A DNA stretch of 49,271 nt from an uncultured Lachnospiraceae bacterium (GTDB lineage: Bacteria > Bacillota > Clostridia > Lachnospirales > Lachnospiraceae). The position numbers were made by a program, and so were the translations under genes. Numbering within the stretch: the first letter of the stretch is position 1; each line of letters begins with the position of its first letter. The stretch is from contig CAMXQE010000028.1 in the NCBI GenBank assembly GCA_947246015.1, positions 1 to 49,271 of the forward strand. Reading direction: 5' to 3'. Of the stretch, positions 23,620 through 32,613 are shown piece by piece. A model generated the notes under the pieces. That model had not been told where the DNA came from. It worked only from the letters and a program-made list of their open reading frames with translations, and ran no database searches.

Positions 23620-24132
23620 ATGCTGTGTGATGATATCAGATATTTAACAGGCAGGGCACTGTGGGAGACAGAGAATTTAATCAAATGTATTCCTGACGAA
23701 CTTTGGAATAAGCGGTATGATGGTATTCCCATGTGGAAATATCTGTATCATACCTTATATTCGATGGACCGGTGGTACATAAATCCCTGTGATTCTTCTT
23801 ATCAGAATCCGGAATTTCATACAGAAACGCTGGCAGACCTGAATGTGATTCCAAAAGATGAAATTTTGGAAAGAAGTCAGCTGGAAAGTTATTTTTATCA
23901 AATTCAGGATAAAATACAAACTTATATTGCAGCGTTAGAAGATGCCGCTCTTTCCGAACAACCGGAGAATTGCGGAATGAGCAGATTTCGTTTGATTTTA
24001 GGACAGTTCCGGCACTGGCACCGCCATATGGGGATTATTTACGGATTTATGATAGAGGATACCGGGAAATGGCCGTATGTGCTTAATATGAACAGGGAAT
24101 ATCCGATGGAGCCAATGCCAAATTTCTTTTAA
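23620..24132 (+). CDS. DinB-family protein
   Basis: 170 residues, four-helix bundle of the DinB/YfiT superfamily. The metal-ligand histidines are visible in LYHTLYSMD and in FRHWHRHMGIIYG. Start at ATG 23620 follows GGAGG at 23607-23611; in-frame ATGs further upstream lack a ribosome binding site. Such proteins are metal-dependent, often thiol-linked transferases, damage-inducible in Bacillus; the reaction here is unknown. Confidence 0.87.
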   Translation: MLCDDIRYLTGRALWETENLIKCIPDELWNKRYDGIPMWKYLYHTLYSMDRWYINPCDSSYQNPEFHTETLADLNVIPKDEILERSQLESYFYQIQDKIQTYIAALEDAALSEQPENCGMSRFRLILGQFRHWHRHMGIIYGFMIEDTGKWPYVLNMNREYPMEPMPNFF

Positions 24133-24241
24133 AAACATCTGCATAGAAAAGAGAGACGCCTTTCTGAAAATGATTTTTTTTAAACAGCCTCATTGCATGA
24201 ACCATCAAAACAGGCTATGCTTGAGGCAGGAGGTGTCAGCT

Positions 24242-24769
24242 ATGGCTAATGAGGATAAAAAAGATTTTAACGCTATGTTACAGGATTGCAAAGATATGCC
24301 AAAGGTCCGGATTATAACCGATGTGAAAAGCATTGCAAAATATGGCGGGAATAAAATGTACTTTGCACCGCCAATCGACTATGACAAGGTAATGAAACAG
24401 GTACCTTATGGAAAAGTAATTACGGTTGGAGCAATACGGGAATATTTTGCAAAATTGAGTGATGCAGACTTTACAGAACCGATTACAGCAGGAATTTTTG
24501 TGTCTATTGCAGCATGGGCGAGTTACCAGCGTTCGGAGGATGAAACGCCGTATTGGAGGACATTAAAAGCAGACGGGGAATTGAATCCAAAATATCCGGG
24601 CGGCGCCAAAGCGCAGAAGGAAAAGCTGGAAGCAGAAGGGCATACCATTATTCAAAAGGGACGTAAAAATATCAGATATTTTGTAAAAAATTATGAAAAT
24701 GTTCTTTTTGATGTCCCGTTGCTTGCAGCGGGGTTGATTAAGGAGGAGAGTGGAAATGAGTATTTATGA
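24242..24769 (+). CDS. MGMT-family protein without the active-site cysteine
   Basis: 175 residues from ATG 24242 (GGAGGTGTCAGCT upstream). DNA-binding domain of the methylguanine methyltransferase type: VPYGKVITVGAIREYFAKL, TPYWRTLKADGELNPKYPGG and GRKNIRYFVKNYENVLF. The PCHR alkyl-acceptor motif is absent; the only Cys is near residue 16. It may bind alkylated DNA like ATL proteins, or have another function. The C-terminal residues (DVPLLAAGLI) come from a family A repeat fragment, and the 3' end overlaps the next gene. Confidence 0.83.
   Translation: MANEDKKDFNAMLQDCKDMPKVRIITDVKSIAKYGGNKMYFAPPIDYDKVMKQVPYGKVITVGAIREYFAKLSDADFTEPITAGIFVSIAAWASYQRSEDETPYWRTLKADGELNPKYPGGAKAQKEKLEAEGHTIIQKGRKNIRYFVKNYENVLFDVPLLAAGLIKEESGNEYL
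24709..24740 (-). repeat. Dispersed repeat family A, small fragment inside a gene end
   Basis: CCCGTTGCTTGCAGCGGG is the first inner hairpin of family A with TTGATT following; it is read in frame as the C-terminus of the MGMT-like protein. Confidence 0.55.
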
Positions 24770-25331
24770 AACATGTCCGGTATTGGAAAGCGATAATTTT
24801 TTAGTGAGATTATTGAAAAGTGAAGATTGCGATGCTTTGCTAAAGGTTTACAGTGATAAGAATGCCCTGCCTTTTTTCAACAGTGATAATTGTGACGGGG
24901 ATAATTTTTATTATCCGACAAAAGAAAGAATGGCAGAGGCGATTGAGTTTTGGAATTTATCTTATGAAAACGGCTGGTTTGCCAGGCTTTCCATTGTGGA
25001 TAAAGCAGCGTCAGACATCATCGGAACCATCGAGTTATGCTTAAGGGTGTCTGAAGATGCGTTTCATCATATGGGAATATTGAGGGTGGATGTAAGAAGC
25101 GACTATGAAAAAGAAGATGTATTGTTTGAAATCATGACTCTCATAACACCCTGCATTCCGGAGCTGCTGGGATGTACCGGTATACTGACCAAAGTTCCCA
25201 TATATGCGGTAGAAAGGATGAAAGCCGTTCAGAAAGCAGGTTTTTCCAGGTCAGAACATTTATTAATTGGAAAGACAGGATATGCTTATGATGGATATTG
25301 GACAAGAGGAGAGATGGAAAAAAACGATTAG
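24756..25331 (+). CDS. GNAT-family acetyltransferase
   Basis: 191 residues from ATG 24756 (AAGGAGGAG upstream). Resembles RimJ/RimL-type GNATs: VLESDNFLVRLLKSEDCDAL at the N-terminus, IIGTIELCLR and the C-terminal AVQKAGFSRSEHLLI. The acetyl-CoA loop is not well conserved. Acceptor unknown. Overlaps the preceding gene by 14 bases. Confidence 0.82.
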   Translation: MSIYETCPVLESDNFLVRLLKSEDCDALLKVYSDKNALPFFNSDNCDGDNFYYPTKERMAEAIEFWNLSYENGWFARLSIVDKAASDIIGTIELCLRVSEDAFHHMGILRVDVRSDYEKEDVLFEIMTLITPCIPELLGCTGILTKVPIYAVERMKAVQKAGFSRSEHLLIGKTGYAYDGYWTRGEMEKND

Positions 25332-25392
25332 AAGTAAAAGACGGATTGTTTTTTGATGCAGTAGATAAATAGTGACAGAGGGAATGATTCAA

Positions 25393-25854
25393 ATGAATTA
25401 TGAAATAGTAAGATTGACAGATAAGCCGGAAATAAAGGAACAGGCCGCGCAATGGTTTCACACAAAGTGGGGTATTCCCCTAAAAGAATACATGAAAAGC
25501 ATGGATGAATGTCTGAAAGGACAGGCATCTGTCCCGCAATGGTATGTAGCGATGGAGAATGATAAGATTATCGGAGGACTGGGAGTGATAGAAAATGATT
25601 TTCACAACAGAAAAGACCTTGCTCCAAATGTCTGCGCGGTATATACAGAGGAGCATAAGCGCAATAACGGAATAGCAGGTGCATTATTGAATTATGTGTG
25701 TACCGATATGAAGAAAAAGGGAATTGACACATTATACCTTATAACAGACCACACTTCGTTTTATGAACGTTATGGATGGAAGTTTCTTTGTATGGTACAG
25801 GGGGACGGAGAACCTGAAATGACAAGAATGTATATTCATCATGAACAGGGATAA
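25393..25854 (+). CDS. GNAT-family acetyltransferase
   Basis: 153 residues. GNAT core: WYVAMENDKIIGGLGVIEND, CAVYTEEHKRNNGIAGALLN (acetyl-CoA loop) and TSFYERYGWKFL. Start at ATG 25393 is taken because GAGGG lies about 11 bases upstream; ATG 25384 is too close to it. A stand-alone N-acetyltransferase of unknown acceptor, between the previous GNAT and the trp leader. Confidence 0.87.
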   Translation: MNYEIVRLTDKPEIKEQAAQWFHTKWGIPLKEYMKSMDECLKGQASVPQWYVAMENDKIIGGLGVIENDFHNRKDLAPNVCAVYTEEHKRNNGIAGALLNYVCTDMKKKGIDTLYLITDHTSFYERYGWKFLCMVQGDGEPEMTRMYIHHEQG

Positions 25855-25908
25855 AAGCAAACGGATTCCATAAGACAAATCCGCTTTCGTGGCCGCCGGA
25901 AAAAAATG

Positions 25909-25940
25909 TTGACACCAGCGCATCACAGTGTTAATATAAT
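25909..25940 (+). promoter_or_regulatory. trp operon promoter
   Basis: TTGACA (25909-25914), then TAATAT (25932-25937) at 17 bases or TATAAT (25935-25940) at 20 bases, just before the T-box leader. Confidence 0.7.
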
Positions 25941-25944
25941 AACT

Positions 25945-26312
25945 AGTAAAAAGAAAATCAAATAGCAAAAGGAAAACCGTTGAAGTGGAGATAACGGCAG
26001 ATGTTGCACTCACAGAGAGCCGGGAGGGCTGAGAACCGGCAGAACGCAGTTTGTCAAATGGACCACGGAGGGCGCAGTCAAAGGCAGTTTCTGCCGAGTA
26101 TTCTGCGACGTAAGGCATACGTCAGTTGCCAGGAATATGATAGTATTCCGGAGAGAGCAGGAATGAAGCATCCCTTGGAAAGATTGAAAAAGATTGGGAA
26201 AGCGACAGAGGGGGAAGATTTCCTGAAACAAGGTGGCACCGCGGAGAGAACAGATATCCGTCCTTGGCAAAGTACAGAGTTGTACTGTTGTCAGGGGCGT
26301 TTTTTTTTGCAT
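25945..26312 (+). ncRNA. T-box leader, tryptophan type
   Basis: The T-box sequence AAGGTGGCACCGCGG (26230-26244) pairs with the acceptor end of uncharged tRNA. Upstream is the long stem I with GAGAGCCGGGAGGGCTGAGA and a specifier region CAAATGGACCACGG, in which TGG (Trp codon) followed by ACC fits the usual layout. Downstream CCTTGGCAAAGTACAGAG / TTGTACTGTTGTCAGGG and T9 make the terminator. Uncharged tRNA-Trp should stabilise the antiterminator and turn on trpEGDCFBA. The specifier call is by eye. Confidence 0.93.
26262..26309 (+). terminator. T-box regulated intrinsic terminator
   Basis: CCTTGGCAAAGTACAG pairs with CTGTTGTCAGGGG by a GC-rich stem with AGTACA/TGTACT in the apex, followed by GCGTTTTTTTTT. 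Confidence 0.88.
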
Positions 26313-26342
26313 AAGGACGGTTTGCAGAGCGTGTCGTCCGTT

Positions 26343-26418
26343 GTTATGCACAGGGGCATCCGGGGGAGTGTGTCAGCAGAGCTGACGGATGCCCGGCGCA
26401 GCGGGCAGGGAGAGAAAC
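26343..26418 (+). repeat. Dispersed repeat family B, copy 4, in the trp leader
   Basis: Nearly identical to 19303-19380 (GGGGCATCC, GTCAGCAGAGCTGAC, GGATGCCCGGCGCAGCGGGC). It lies between the T-box terminator and trpE; the remaining 130 bases to trpE show no gene. Confidence 0.8.
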
Positions 26419-26550
26419 CTTCTCCGCTCGATTGCATAAAGATGTATCATCATATCCCAGGCAGCAGGCAGAGGAAAAGGGGATACCCCGGCATGGCTGG
26501 ATTTTGTCTGATATTTCAGGGACATTTTCAGGGAAGAAGGAGGAAAAACA

Positions 26551-28014
26551 ATGTATGCACCGACTTTGGAACAAGTCAAAACATATGCGGACAATTATCG
26601 GACGGTTCCCGTCAGCCGCGTCATTTATTCGGATATCCGTACCCCCATAGAGGTAATGAGGATTTTAAAATCGGTGAGCAGGCATTGCTATATGCTGGAG
26701 AGTATGGAGGATGCAAAGCAGTGGGGACGGTATACGTTTCTCGGTTACGACCCGAAACTGGAAATTACCTGTACTAACGGGGAGGTGCATATCAGCGCCG
26801 GAACGGAAATGGTCGTAAAGAATGCGGATCCGGCGGAATACATCCGTCAGGTGATAGAGGAAAATAAAAGCCCCCGTATCGAAGGGCTGCCTGCATTTAC
26901 CGGCGGGCTGGTGGGATATTTTTCCTATGACTATATCAAATACAGTGAGCCGGGGCTGAAGCTGGATGCGGAGGATGAAGAAAACTTTAAAGACGTAGAT
27001 ATGATGCTGTTTGATAAAGTGATTGCATTTGATAACCTGAAACAGAAAATGTATTTAATCGTCAATATGAAGCTGGATGCCCCGGAGGAAAATTATAAAA
27101 AGGCATTGCGGGAACTGGATGATATGGCGCAGTTGGTGGCAGAAGGGACGCCTGCGGATATTCCGTCCCTTTCCATTGATTCGGAGTTCCGTCCGCTGTT
27201 CGGGGAACAGGAATACTGCCGGATGGTGGAAAAGGCAAAGCACTACATCCATGAAGGGGATATTTTCCAGGTGGTGCTGTCCAACCGGTTGGAAGCGGAT
27301 GTGAAGGGGAGTCTGTTTGATACTTACCGTGTACTGCGGACGACGAATCCCTCTCCTTATATGTTCTATTTCAGCAGCGATGATATTGAAATCGCAGGCG
27401 CCTCTCCGGAGACGCTGGTGAAGCTGGAAGACGGCAGGCTCTGTACGTTTCCGCTGGCTGGTACCAGACCGAGGGGAAATACACAGGAGGAAGACGAGGC
27501 ATTGGAAAGGGAACTGCTCGCCGACCCAAAGGAATGCTCAGAGCATAATATGCTGGTGGATTTGGGAAGGAATGATATCGGAAAAATCAGCTGCTTCGGA
27601 ACGGTGAAGGTAGAGAAATATATGTCCATTGAACGGTTTTCCCATGTGATGCACATTGGTTCTACGGTGAGCGGGCAGATACGGGAAGACAAAGGAGCAC
27701 TGGATGCGGTAGGGGCGGTGCTTCCGGCAGGCACTCTTTCCGGAGCGCCGAAAATACGGGCATGTGAGATTATCAATGAGCTGGAAAATAATAAGCGGGG
27801 CATTTACGGCGGCGCCATCGGTTACATTGATTTTACCGGAAATCTGGATACCTGTATCGCCATCCGCATTGCTTTTAAGAAAAACGGGAAAGTATTCATC
27901 CGTTCGGGGGCAGGAATCGTAGCGGACAGCGTACCGGAAAAAGAATATCAGGAGTGCATTAACAAGGCAAAGGCGGTTATGAATGCACTGCAGACGGCGG
28001 AAGGGGGTATTTAA
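26551..28014 (+). CDS. trpE: Anthranilate synthase component I
   Basis: 487 residues, GGAGGAAAAACA before ATG. Converts chorismate plus ammonia to anthranilate with TrpG. N-terminal feedback site region (HCYMLESMEDAKQWGRYTFL; LES motif for Trp inhibition), chorismate-binding domain with GASPETLVKLEDG, FPLAGTRPRGNT, DLGRNDIGK, LPAGTLSGAPKIRA, FIRSGAGIV. All catalytic motifs are intact. First gene of the complete T-box regulated trp operon; stop is two bases before trpG. Confidence 0.98.
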   Translation: MYAPTLEQVKTYADNYRTVPVSRVIYSDIRTPIEVMRILKSVSRHCYMLESMEDAKQWGRYTFLGYDPKLEITCTNGEVHISAGTEMVVKNADPAEYIRQVIEENKSPRIEGLPAFTGGLVGYFSYDYIKYSEPGLKLDAEDEENFKDVDMMLFDKVIAFDNLKQKMYLIVNMKLDAPEENYKKALRELDDMAQLVAEGTPADIPSLSIDSEFRPLFGEQEYCRMVEKAKHYIHEGDIFQVVLSNRLEADVKGSLFDTYRVLRTTNPSPYMFYFSSDDIEIAGASPETLVKLEDGRLCTFPLAGTRPRGNTQEEDEALERELLADPKECSEHNMLVDLGRNDIGKISCFGTVKVEKYMSIERFSHVMHIGSTVSGQIREDKGALDAVGAVLPAGTLSGAPKIRACEIINELENNKRGIYGGAIGYIDFTGNLDTCIAIRIAFKKNGKVFIRSGAGIVADSVPEKEYQECINKAKAVMNALQTAEGGI

Positions 28015-28016
28015 GA

Positions 28017-28583
28017 ATGATATTGCTGATTGACAATTACGACAGTTTTTCTTATAACCTGTACCAGCTCATCGGAACCATTGATCCGGAAATTAAAGTT
28101 ATCCGCAATGACGGGATGACGCCGGAGCAGATAGGAGAGCTTCCCATCCGCCGCATCGTCCTTTCACCGGGGCCGGGACGCCCGGCGGATGCGGGTGTCT
28201 GCATCGAAGTGGTGAAGCAGTTTGCAGGAAAAATCCCCATTTTGGGTGTATGCCTCGGACATCAGGCGATATGTGAGGCATACGGTGCGGAAGTTTCTTA
28301 TGCAAAGCAGCTGATGCACGGGAAACAGTCAGAGATTTCCGTGGATACCGGATGTAAAATATTCCGCGGCCTGCCGGAGCAGGTAAAGGCGGCAAGGTAT
28401 CATTCGCTGGCGGCAAAGGCGGAGACAATGCCGGAGGAACTTCTGGTGACGGCAAAGACAGAGGACGGGGAAATCATGGCGGTACAGCACAGACAGTATG
28501 AAGTGTACGGCGTACAATTCCACCCGGAATCCATACTGACACCGGACGGGGAAGTGATGCTTAGGAACTTTTTAGAAAAATAA
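28017..28583 (+). CDS. trpG: Anthranilate synthase component II, glutamine amidotransferase
   Basis: 188 residues, class I glutamine amidotransferase: [13 protein letters not shown] start, LSPGPGRP, nucleophile cysteine in GVCLGHQ and His-Glu pair in FHPES. Supplies ammonia to TrpE. Starts 2 bases after trpE stop, thus coupled. Length fits a stand-alone TrpG (no TrpD fusion). Confidence 0.97.
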   Translation: MILLIDNYDSFSYNLYQLIGTIDPEIKVIRNDGMTPEQIGELPIRRIVLSPGPGRPADAGVCIEVVKQFAGKIPILGVCLGHQAICEAYGAEVSYAKQLMHGKQSEISVDTGCKIFRGLPEQVKAARYHSLAAKAETMPEELLVTAKTEDGEIMAVQHRQYEVYGVQFHPESILTPDGEVMLRNFLEK

Positions 28584-28586
28584 AAT

Positions 28587-28817
28587 CAGCCGCCGCCCGT
28601 ACAGCGTCCAGATGAATTTCAGGCTGCGTAGCAGACGGAAATTTATCTGCGGAAAAAGATGCTGGAAGGGCGGCTGCGGAACTGGAATAAAAGCGGAACT
28701 GGAAAATAAAAACAGCAGCTGCCCGTACAGTGCCCAGAGGAAGTTCAGGCTGCAAAGCAGACGGAACTTTCTCTGCGGAAAAAGGGTACTGGAAGGGCAG
28801 CTGCGGAACTGGAATAG
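28587..28817 (+). repeat. Family D palindromic repeat, two tandem units, upstream of trpD
   Basis: Units 28587-28676 and 28715-28804 fold into long hairpins (CAGCCGCC/GGGCGGCTG with CAGCGTC/GATGCTG; GCAGCTGCCC/GGGCAGCTGC with CAGTGCCC/GGGTACTG) and are joined by the same GGAACTGGAATAAAAGCGG linker as the array at 5452-5697. The second linker runs into the trpD ribosome binding site. Without it trpG and trpD would be nearly adjacent. Confidence 0.88.
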
Positions 28818-28827
28818 GAGAAAAACA

Positions 28828-29835
28828 ATGATTAAAGAAGCCATTCAAAAAGTAGTAACAAAACAGAACCTGACCTTTGCAGAGGCAGAACAGGTGATGG
28901 ATGAAATTATGAGCGGGGAAGCGTCGCAGATTCAGATGTCGGCATATCTTACCGCACTGTCACTAAAAGGAGAAACGATTGATGAAATTACGGCATCGGC
29001 ATCAGGAATGCGCAAGCATTGCATCCGTCTGCTGCATGATATGGATGTACTGGAAATCGTCGGGACGGGAGGCGATAAGTCTAATTCCTTCAACATTTCC
29101 ACCACATCGGCGCTGGTAGTTTCGGCAGCGGGAGTTCCGGTGGCAAAGCACGGCAACCGTGCGGCAAGCAGCAAGTGCGGAGCGGCGGATGTACTGGAAG
29201 CCCTTGGCGTGGATATTACCATTCCGCCGGAAAAGAGTACACAGCTGCTGGAGAAAATCGGCATCTGTTTCCTGTTTGCACAGAACTATCATATCGCCAT
29301 GAAGTATGTGGCTCCGGTGCGTAAAGAACTGGGAATCCGCACGGTATTCAATATTCTCGGTCCCCTTTCCAATCCGGCGGGAGCCAATATGCAGCTTCTT
29401 GGCGTGTATGACGGGGAACTGGTGGAGCCGATGGCGCAGGTACTTTCCCAGCTGGGGGTTAAAAATGCCATGGTGGTATATGGGACGGACGGATTGGATG
29501 AGATTTCCATGAGCGCCCCCACCAGCGTGTGCGAGGTGCGGAACGGGAACTTTAAGAAGTATGTCATCGAGCCGGAACAGTTTGGCATGAAAAAGTGCAG
29601 GAAAGAGGAGCTGACAGGGGGAACGCCGGAAGAAAATGCAGAGATTACCCGTGCCATTTTAAGCGGGGAAAAAGGACCGAAAACTGATGCAGTCATCTTA
29701 AATTCCGCGGCTGCGTTATATGTGGCAAATCCGGACCTTACATTGGAAGAAGCGGTGGAAAAGGTGAAAGAGATAATCGGCAGCGGAAAGGCGTTAGAGC
29801 AGCTTGAGAATTTTATCCGTATGTCAAAGGAATAA
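28828..29835 (+). CDS. trpD: Anthranilate phosphoribosyltransferase
   Basis: 335 residues from ATG 28828 with AGGAG in front. Transfers phosphoribose from PRPP to anthranilate. Motifs: [15 protein letters not shown] (PRPP loop), [20 protein letters not shown], and the conserved GPLSNPAG. A frame open from 28612 would add 72 residues translated from family D repeats and is not the true start. Confidence 0.97.
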   Translation: MIKEAIQKVVTKQNLTFAEAEQVMDEIMSGEASQIQMSAYLTALSLKGETIDEITASASGMRKHCIRLLHDMDVLEIVGTGGDKSNSFNISTTSALVVSAAGVPVAKHGNRAASSKCGAADVLEALGVDITIPPEKSTQLLEKIGICFLFAQNYHIAMKYVAPVRKELGIRTVFNILGPLSNPAGANMQLLGVYDGELVEPMAQVLSQLGVKNAMVVYGTDGLDEISMSAPTSVCEVRNGNFKKYVIEPEQFGMKKCRKEELTGGTPEENAEITRAILSGEKGPKTDAVILNSAAALYVANPDLTLEEAVEKVKEIIGSGKALEQLENFIRMSKE

Positions 29836-29848
29836 AAGGATGAGGAGA

Positions 29849-29945
29849 AAGAGTGAAAGCTTTTTCAAATCTTTCATTCCACAAGTTTGTGTCTGCGCTG
29901 TATCCACAAACTTGGCATGTGCAAAAAGCAGCGCAGAAATGAGGA
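29849..29945 (-). repeat. Dispersed repeat family C, copy 1
   Basis: About 97 bp matching 35281-35383 in opposite orientation with few changes. Contains CAAGTTTGTG/CACAAACTTG and TCTGCGCTGC/GCAGCGCAGA inverted pairs, and a GAAAGATTT/AAATCTTTC-like stem. Its end AATGAGG is used as Shine-Dalgarno sequence for trpC. Confidence 0.85.
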
Positions 29946-29950
29946 AAAAC

Positions 29951-30748
29951 ATGAGTGGAACGATTTTGGATGAAATAGCAGAACGGACGGCAGCCCGTGT
30001 AGGGGAGCTTAAGAAGAAAAGGGATTTGGCGTCTGTCCGGAGGGAAGCGGAAGAATTGGGAAGCCGGACCGGTTTTCCCTTTCGGGAAGCTCTCGCCGCA
30101 CCGGATATTTCCTTTATCTGTGAGGTAAAGAAGGCTTCTCCTTCGAAGGGAGTGATTGCAGAAGATTTCCCTTATCTTGCCATAGCGAAGGAGTACGAGG
30201 AAGCGGGAGCGGCGGCAGTTTCCGTGCTGACGGAACCTTATTATTTCCTTGGCAGTGACAGATATTTACAGGAGATTGCAGGAGCGGTTTCCATTCCGCT
30301 GCTGCGGAAGGATTTTACCGTGGATGCATACCAGATATTTGAAGCGAGAACCATCGGGGCATCGGCAGTACTGCTTATCTGTGCTTTATTAGAAAAGGAA
30401 CGGCTGAAGGAATATCTTGCCATTGCCCACAGTCTGGGACTGTCCGCATTAGTGGAAGCCCATACGGAGGAGGAAGCGGAGACGGCACTGGTAAGCGGCG
30501 CCGGAATCATCGGAGTGAACAACCGCAATTTAAAGACCTTCGAAGTAGATATTAACACCAGCGCCCGTTTGCGGAAACTGATACCGGAGGAGATTTTATT
30601 CGTATCGGAAAGCGGCATAAAAACGCCGGAAGATGTGGCAAGGCTGCGGGAGAACCGGACGGATGCAGTTTTAATAGGGGAAACGTTTATGAGGAGCCAG
30701 GATAAAAAACGGCAGTTGGAAGCCCTGCGGACAGGAGGCGTTTTATGA
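29951..30748 (+). CDS. trpC: Indole-3-glycerol phosphate synthase
   Basis: 265 residues from ATG 29951 (GAGG 6 bases upstream, provided by repeat C). TIM barrel: CEVKKASPSKGVIAEDF, SVLTEPYYFLGS, PLLRKDFTVDAYQI, GVNNRNLKTFEVD, VSESGIKTPEDV. Decarboxylates and cyclises CdRP to indole glycerol phosphate. The trpF start overlaps its stop (ATGA). A longer frame starting at 29804 is repeat-derived. Confidence 0.97.
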   Translation: MSGTILDEIAERTAARVGELKKKRDLASVRREAEELGSRTGFPFREALAAPDISFICEVKKASPSKGVIAEDFPYLAIAKEYEEAGAAAVSVLTEPYYFLGSDRYLQEIAGAVSIPLLRKDFTVDAYQIFEARTIGASAVLLICALLEKERLKEYLAIAHSLGLSALVEAHTEEEAETALVSGAGIIGVNNRNLKTFEVDINTSARLRKLIPEEILFVSESGIKTPEDVARLRENRTDAVLIGETFMRSQDKKRQLEALRTGGVL

Positions 30749-31374
30749 CGAAAATAAAAATCTGCGGGCTGATGAGGGATTGTGACGTGGATTATGTCAA
30801 CGAGGCATGTCCGGATTATGTGGGTTTTGTATTTGCCCATACCAGAAGGGAGATAACCGCAGAGGATGCCCGCCGTTTCCGTGACAGGCTGGCAGCAGGC
30901 ATACAGGCAGTCGGTGTCTTTGTGGACGAAGAGAGAGAGAAAGTGGCATGGCTTTTGCAGGAGGGTATCATCCATACCGCCCAACTGCACGGGCAGGAGG
31001 ATGCGGCATATGTGGAATGGCTGAAAGCCCGTACCGGATGTGAAATCATCAAAGCGCTGCACCCGGAAAGAGGAACGGGAACAGACTGTTATGAGGACTA
31101 TGTCAAGGCGGGGGTGGATTATTTCCTGTTTGACAGCAGTACGCCTGCGTTAGCGGGGGGAACGGGAAAGACCTTCGACTGGAAGCTGGTGCCGGAGGGA
31201 AAACTGCCCTTTTTCCTTGCCGGAGGGCTTCATGCGGGAAATGTGGACGAAGCAATACGCACGGTAATGCCCTATGGGGTGGATATCAGCAGCGGCGTGG
31301 AAACGGACGGAAAAAAAGACAGGGACAAAATATTGGAAATCGTAAGAAAGATAAGGAGAACAGGAGATGTCTAA
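30745..31374 (+). CDS. trpF: Phosphoribosylanthranilate isomerase
   Basis: 209 residues. TIM barrel with KICGLMRD (catalytic cysteine), [25 protein letters not shown], and [23 protein letters not shown] at the phosphate site. Converts PRA to CdRP. Overlaps both neighbours (ATGA with trpC, 8 bases with trpB). Confidence 0.97.
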   Translation: MTKIKICGLMRDCDVDYVNEACPDYVGFVFAHTRREITAEDARRFRDRLAAGIQAVGVFVDEEREKVAWLLQEGIIHTAQLHGQEDAAYVEWLKARTGCEIIKALHPERGTGTDCYEDYVKAGVDYFLFDSSTPALAGGTGKTFDWKLVPEGKLPFFLAGGLHAGNVDEAIRTVMPYGVDISSGVETDGKKDRDKILEIVRKIRRTGDV

Positions 31375-32551
31375 AGGAAGATATGGCGTGCACGGCGGAC
31401 AGTATATACCGGAAACGCTGATGAATGAAATCATAAAATTGGAAGAAAGCTATGAATTTTATAAAAAAGACCCTGCATTTAACAGGGAGCTGGAGGATTT
31501 GCTGAAAAATTATGCAGGGCGGCCTTCCCTGCTGTATTATGCAGAGAAAATGACGAAGGACCTGGGCGGTGCGAAAATCTATATCAAGCGGGAGGATTTG
31601 AACCATACCGGCTCCCATAAAATCAACAACGTGCTCGGGCAGGCGCTGTTGGCAAAGAAGATGGGAAAAACAAGGATTATTGCAGAGACCGGAGCGGGAC
31701 AGCACGGGGTAGCTACGGCGACAGCGGCGGCGCTGCTCGGTCTGGAATGTGAGATTTTCATGGGAAAAGAGGATACGGAACGGCAGAAATTGAATGTGTA
31801 CCGGATGGAGTTATTAGGAGCTAAGGTGCATCCCGTGACGACGGGAACCATGACATTAAAAGATGCAGTGAACGAGACGATGCGGGAGTGGACGAAGCGG
31901 GTGGACGATACACTTTATGTATTAGGTTCCGTTATGGGGCCGCATCCGTTCCCGATGATTGTCAGGGATTTCCAAAGTGTCATCAGCAGGGAGGCAAGGG
32001 AGCAGATATTGGAATATGAGGGAAAACTTCCTGCCGCGGTAGTGGCATGTGTGGGCGGCGGCAGCAATGCCATGGGAATGTTTTATAATTTCATTCAGGA
32101 TAAAGAGGTACAGCTAATCGGCTGTGAAGCGGCAGGAAAAGGCATCCATACGAAGCAACATGCGGCGACCATCGCAAAGGGGACTCCGGGTATTTTTCAC
32201 GGGATGAAATCCTATTTCTGTCAGGATGAATACGGGCAGATTGCTCCTGTTTATTCCATTTCCGCAGGGCTGGACTATCCCGGCATAGGGCCGGAACACG
32301 CACATCTGCACGATACGGGACGGGCGCAGTATGTGCCGGTGACAGATGACGAGGCAGTGGAGGCATTTGAGTATCTGGCGAGGACGGAGGGGATTATCTG
32401 TGCCATTGAAAGCGCCCATGCGGTAGCCCATGTGCGTAAAATTGCTCCTGATATGAAGAAAGAAGACAGCATCATCATCTGCCTGTCGGGACGCGGCGAC
32501 AAAGATGTTGCGGCCATCGCAAGATACCGGGGCGTGGATATTCATGAGTAA
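31367..32551 (+). CDS. trpB: Tryptophan synthase beta chain
   Basis: 394 residues, PLP enzyme. [14 protein letters not shown] at the start, PLP lysine in [24 protein letters not shown], phosphate cup [10 protein letters not shown], and [10 protein letters not shown]. Condenses indole with serine. This is the TrpB1 type that pairs with the TrpA next door. Confidence 0.98.
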   Translation: MSKGRYGVHGGQYIPETLMNEIIKLEESYEFYKKDPAFNRELEDLLKNYAGRPSLLYYAEKMTKDLGGAKIYIKREDLNHTGSHKINNVLGQALLAKKMGKTRIIAETGAGQHGVATATAAALLGLECEIFMGKEDTERQKLNVYRMELLGAKVHPVTTGTMTLKDAVNETMREWTKRVDDTLYVLGSVMGPHPFPMIVRDFQSVISREAREQILEYEGKLPAAVVACVGGGSNAMGMFYNFIQDKEVQLIGCEAAGKGIHTKQHAATIAKGTPGIFHGMKSYFCQDEYGQIAPVYSISAGLDYPGIGPEHAHLHDTGRAQYVPVTDDEAVEAFEYLARTEGIICAIESAHAVAHVRKIAPDMKKEDSIIICLSGRGDKDVAAIARYRGVDIHE

Positions 32552-32613
32552 GAGAAGCATGGAAAATAAGATAATGGAATTACGGAGTAGAAGAAAAAGA
32601 AGGAGAAGCGGAA

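Noticed and set aside
26001..26777. 258-codon frame across the trp leader
   Set aside because: It runs through the T-box RNA, its terminator and repeat B and overlaps trpE in another frame.
28612..28827. 72-codon extension in frame with trpD
   Set aside because: It is translated from the family D hairpins; the ATG at 28828 has its own AGGAG and gives the normal TrpD length.
29804..29950. Longer trpC start
   Set aside because: The extra 49 codons are repeat C sequence overlapping the trpD end; ATG 29951 has a spaced GAGG.
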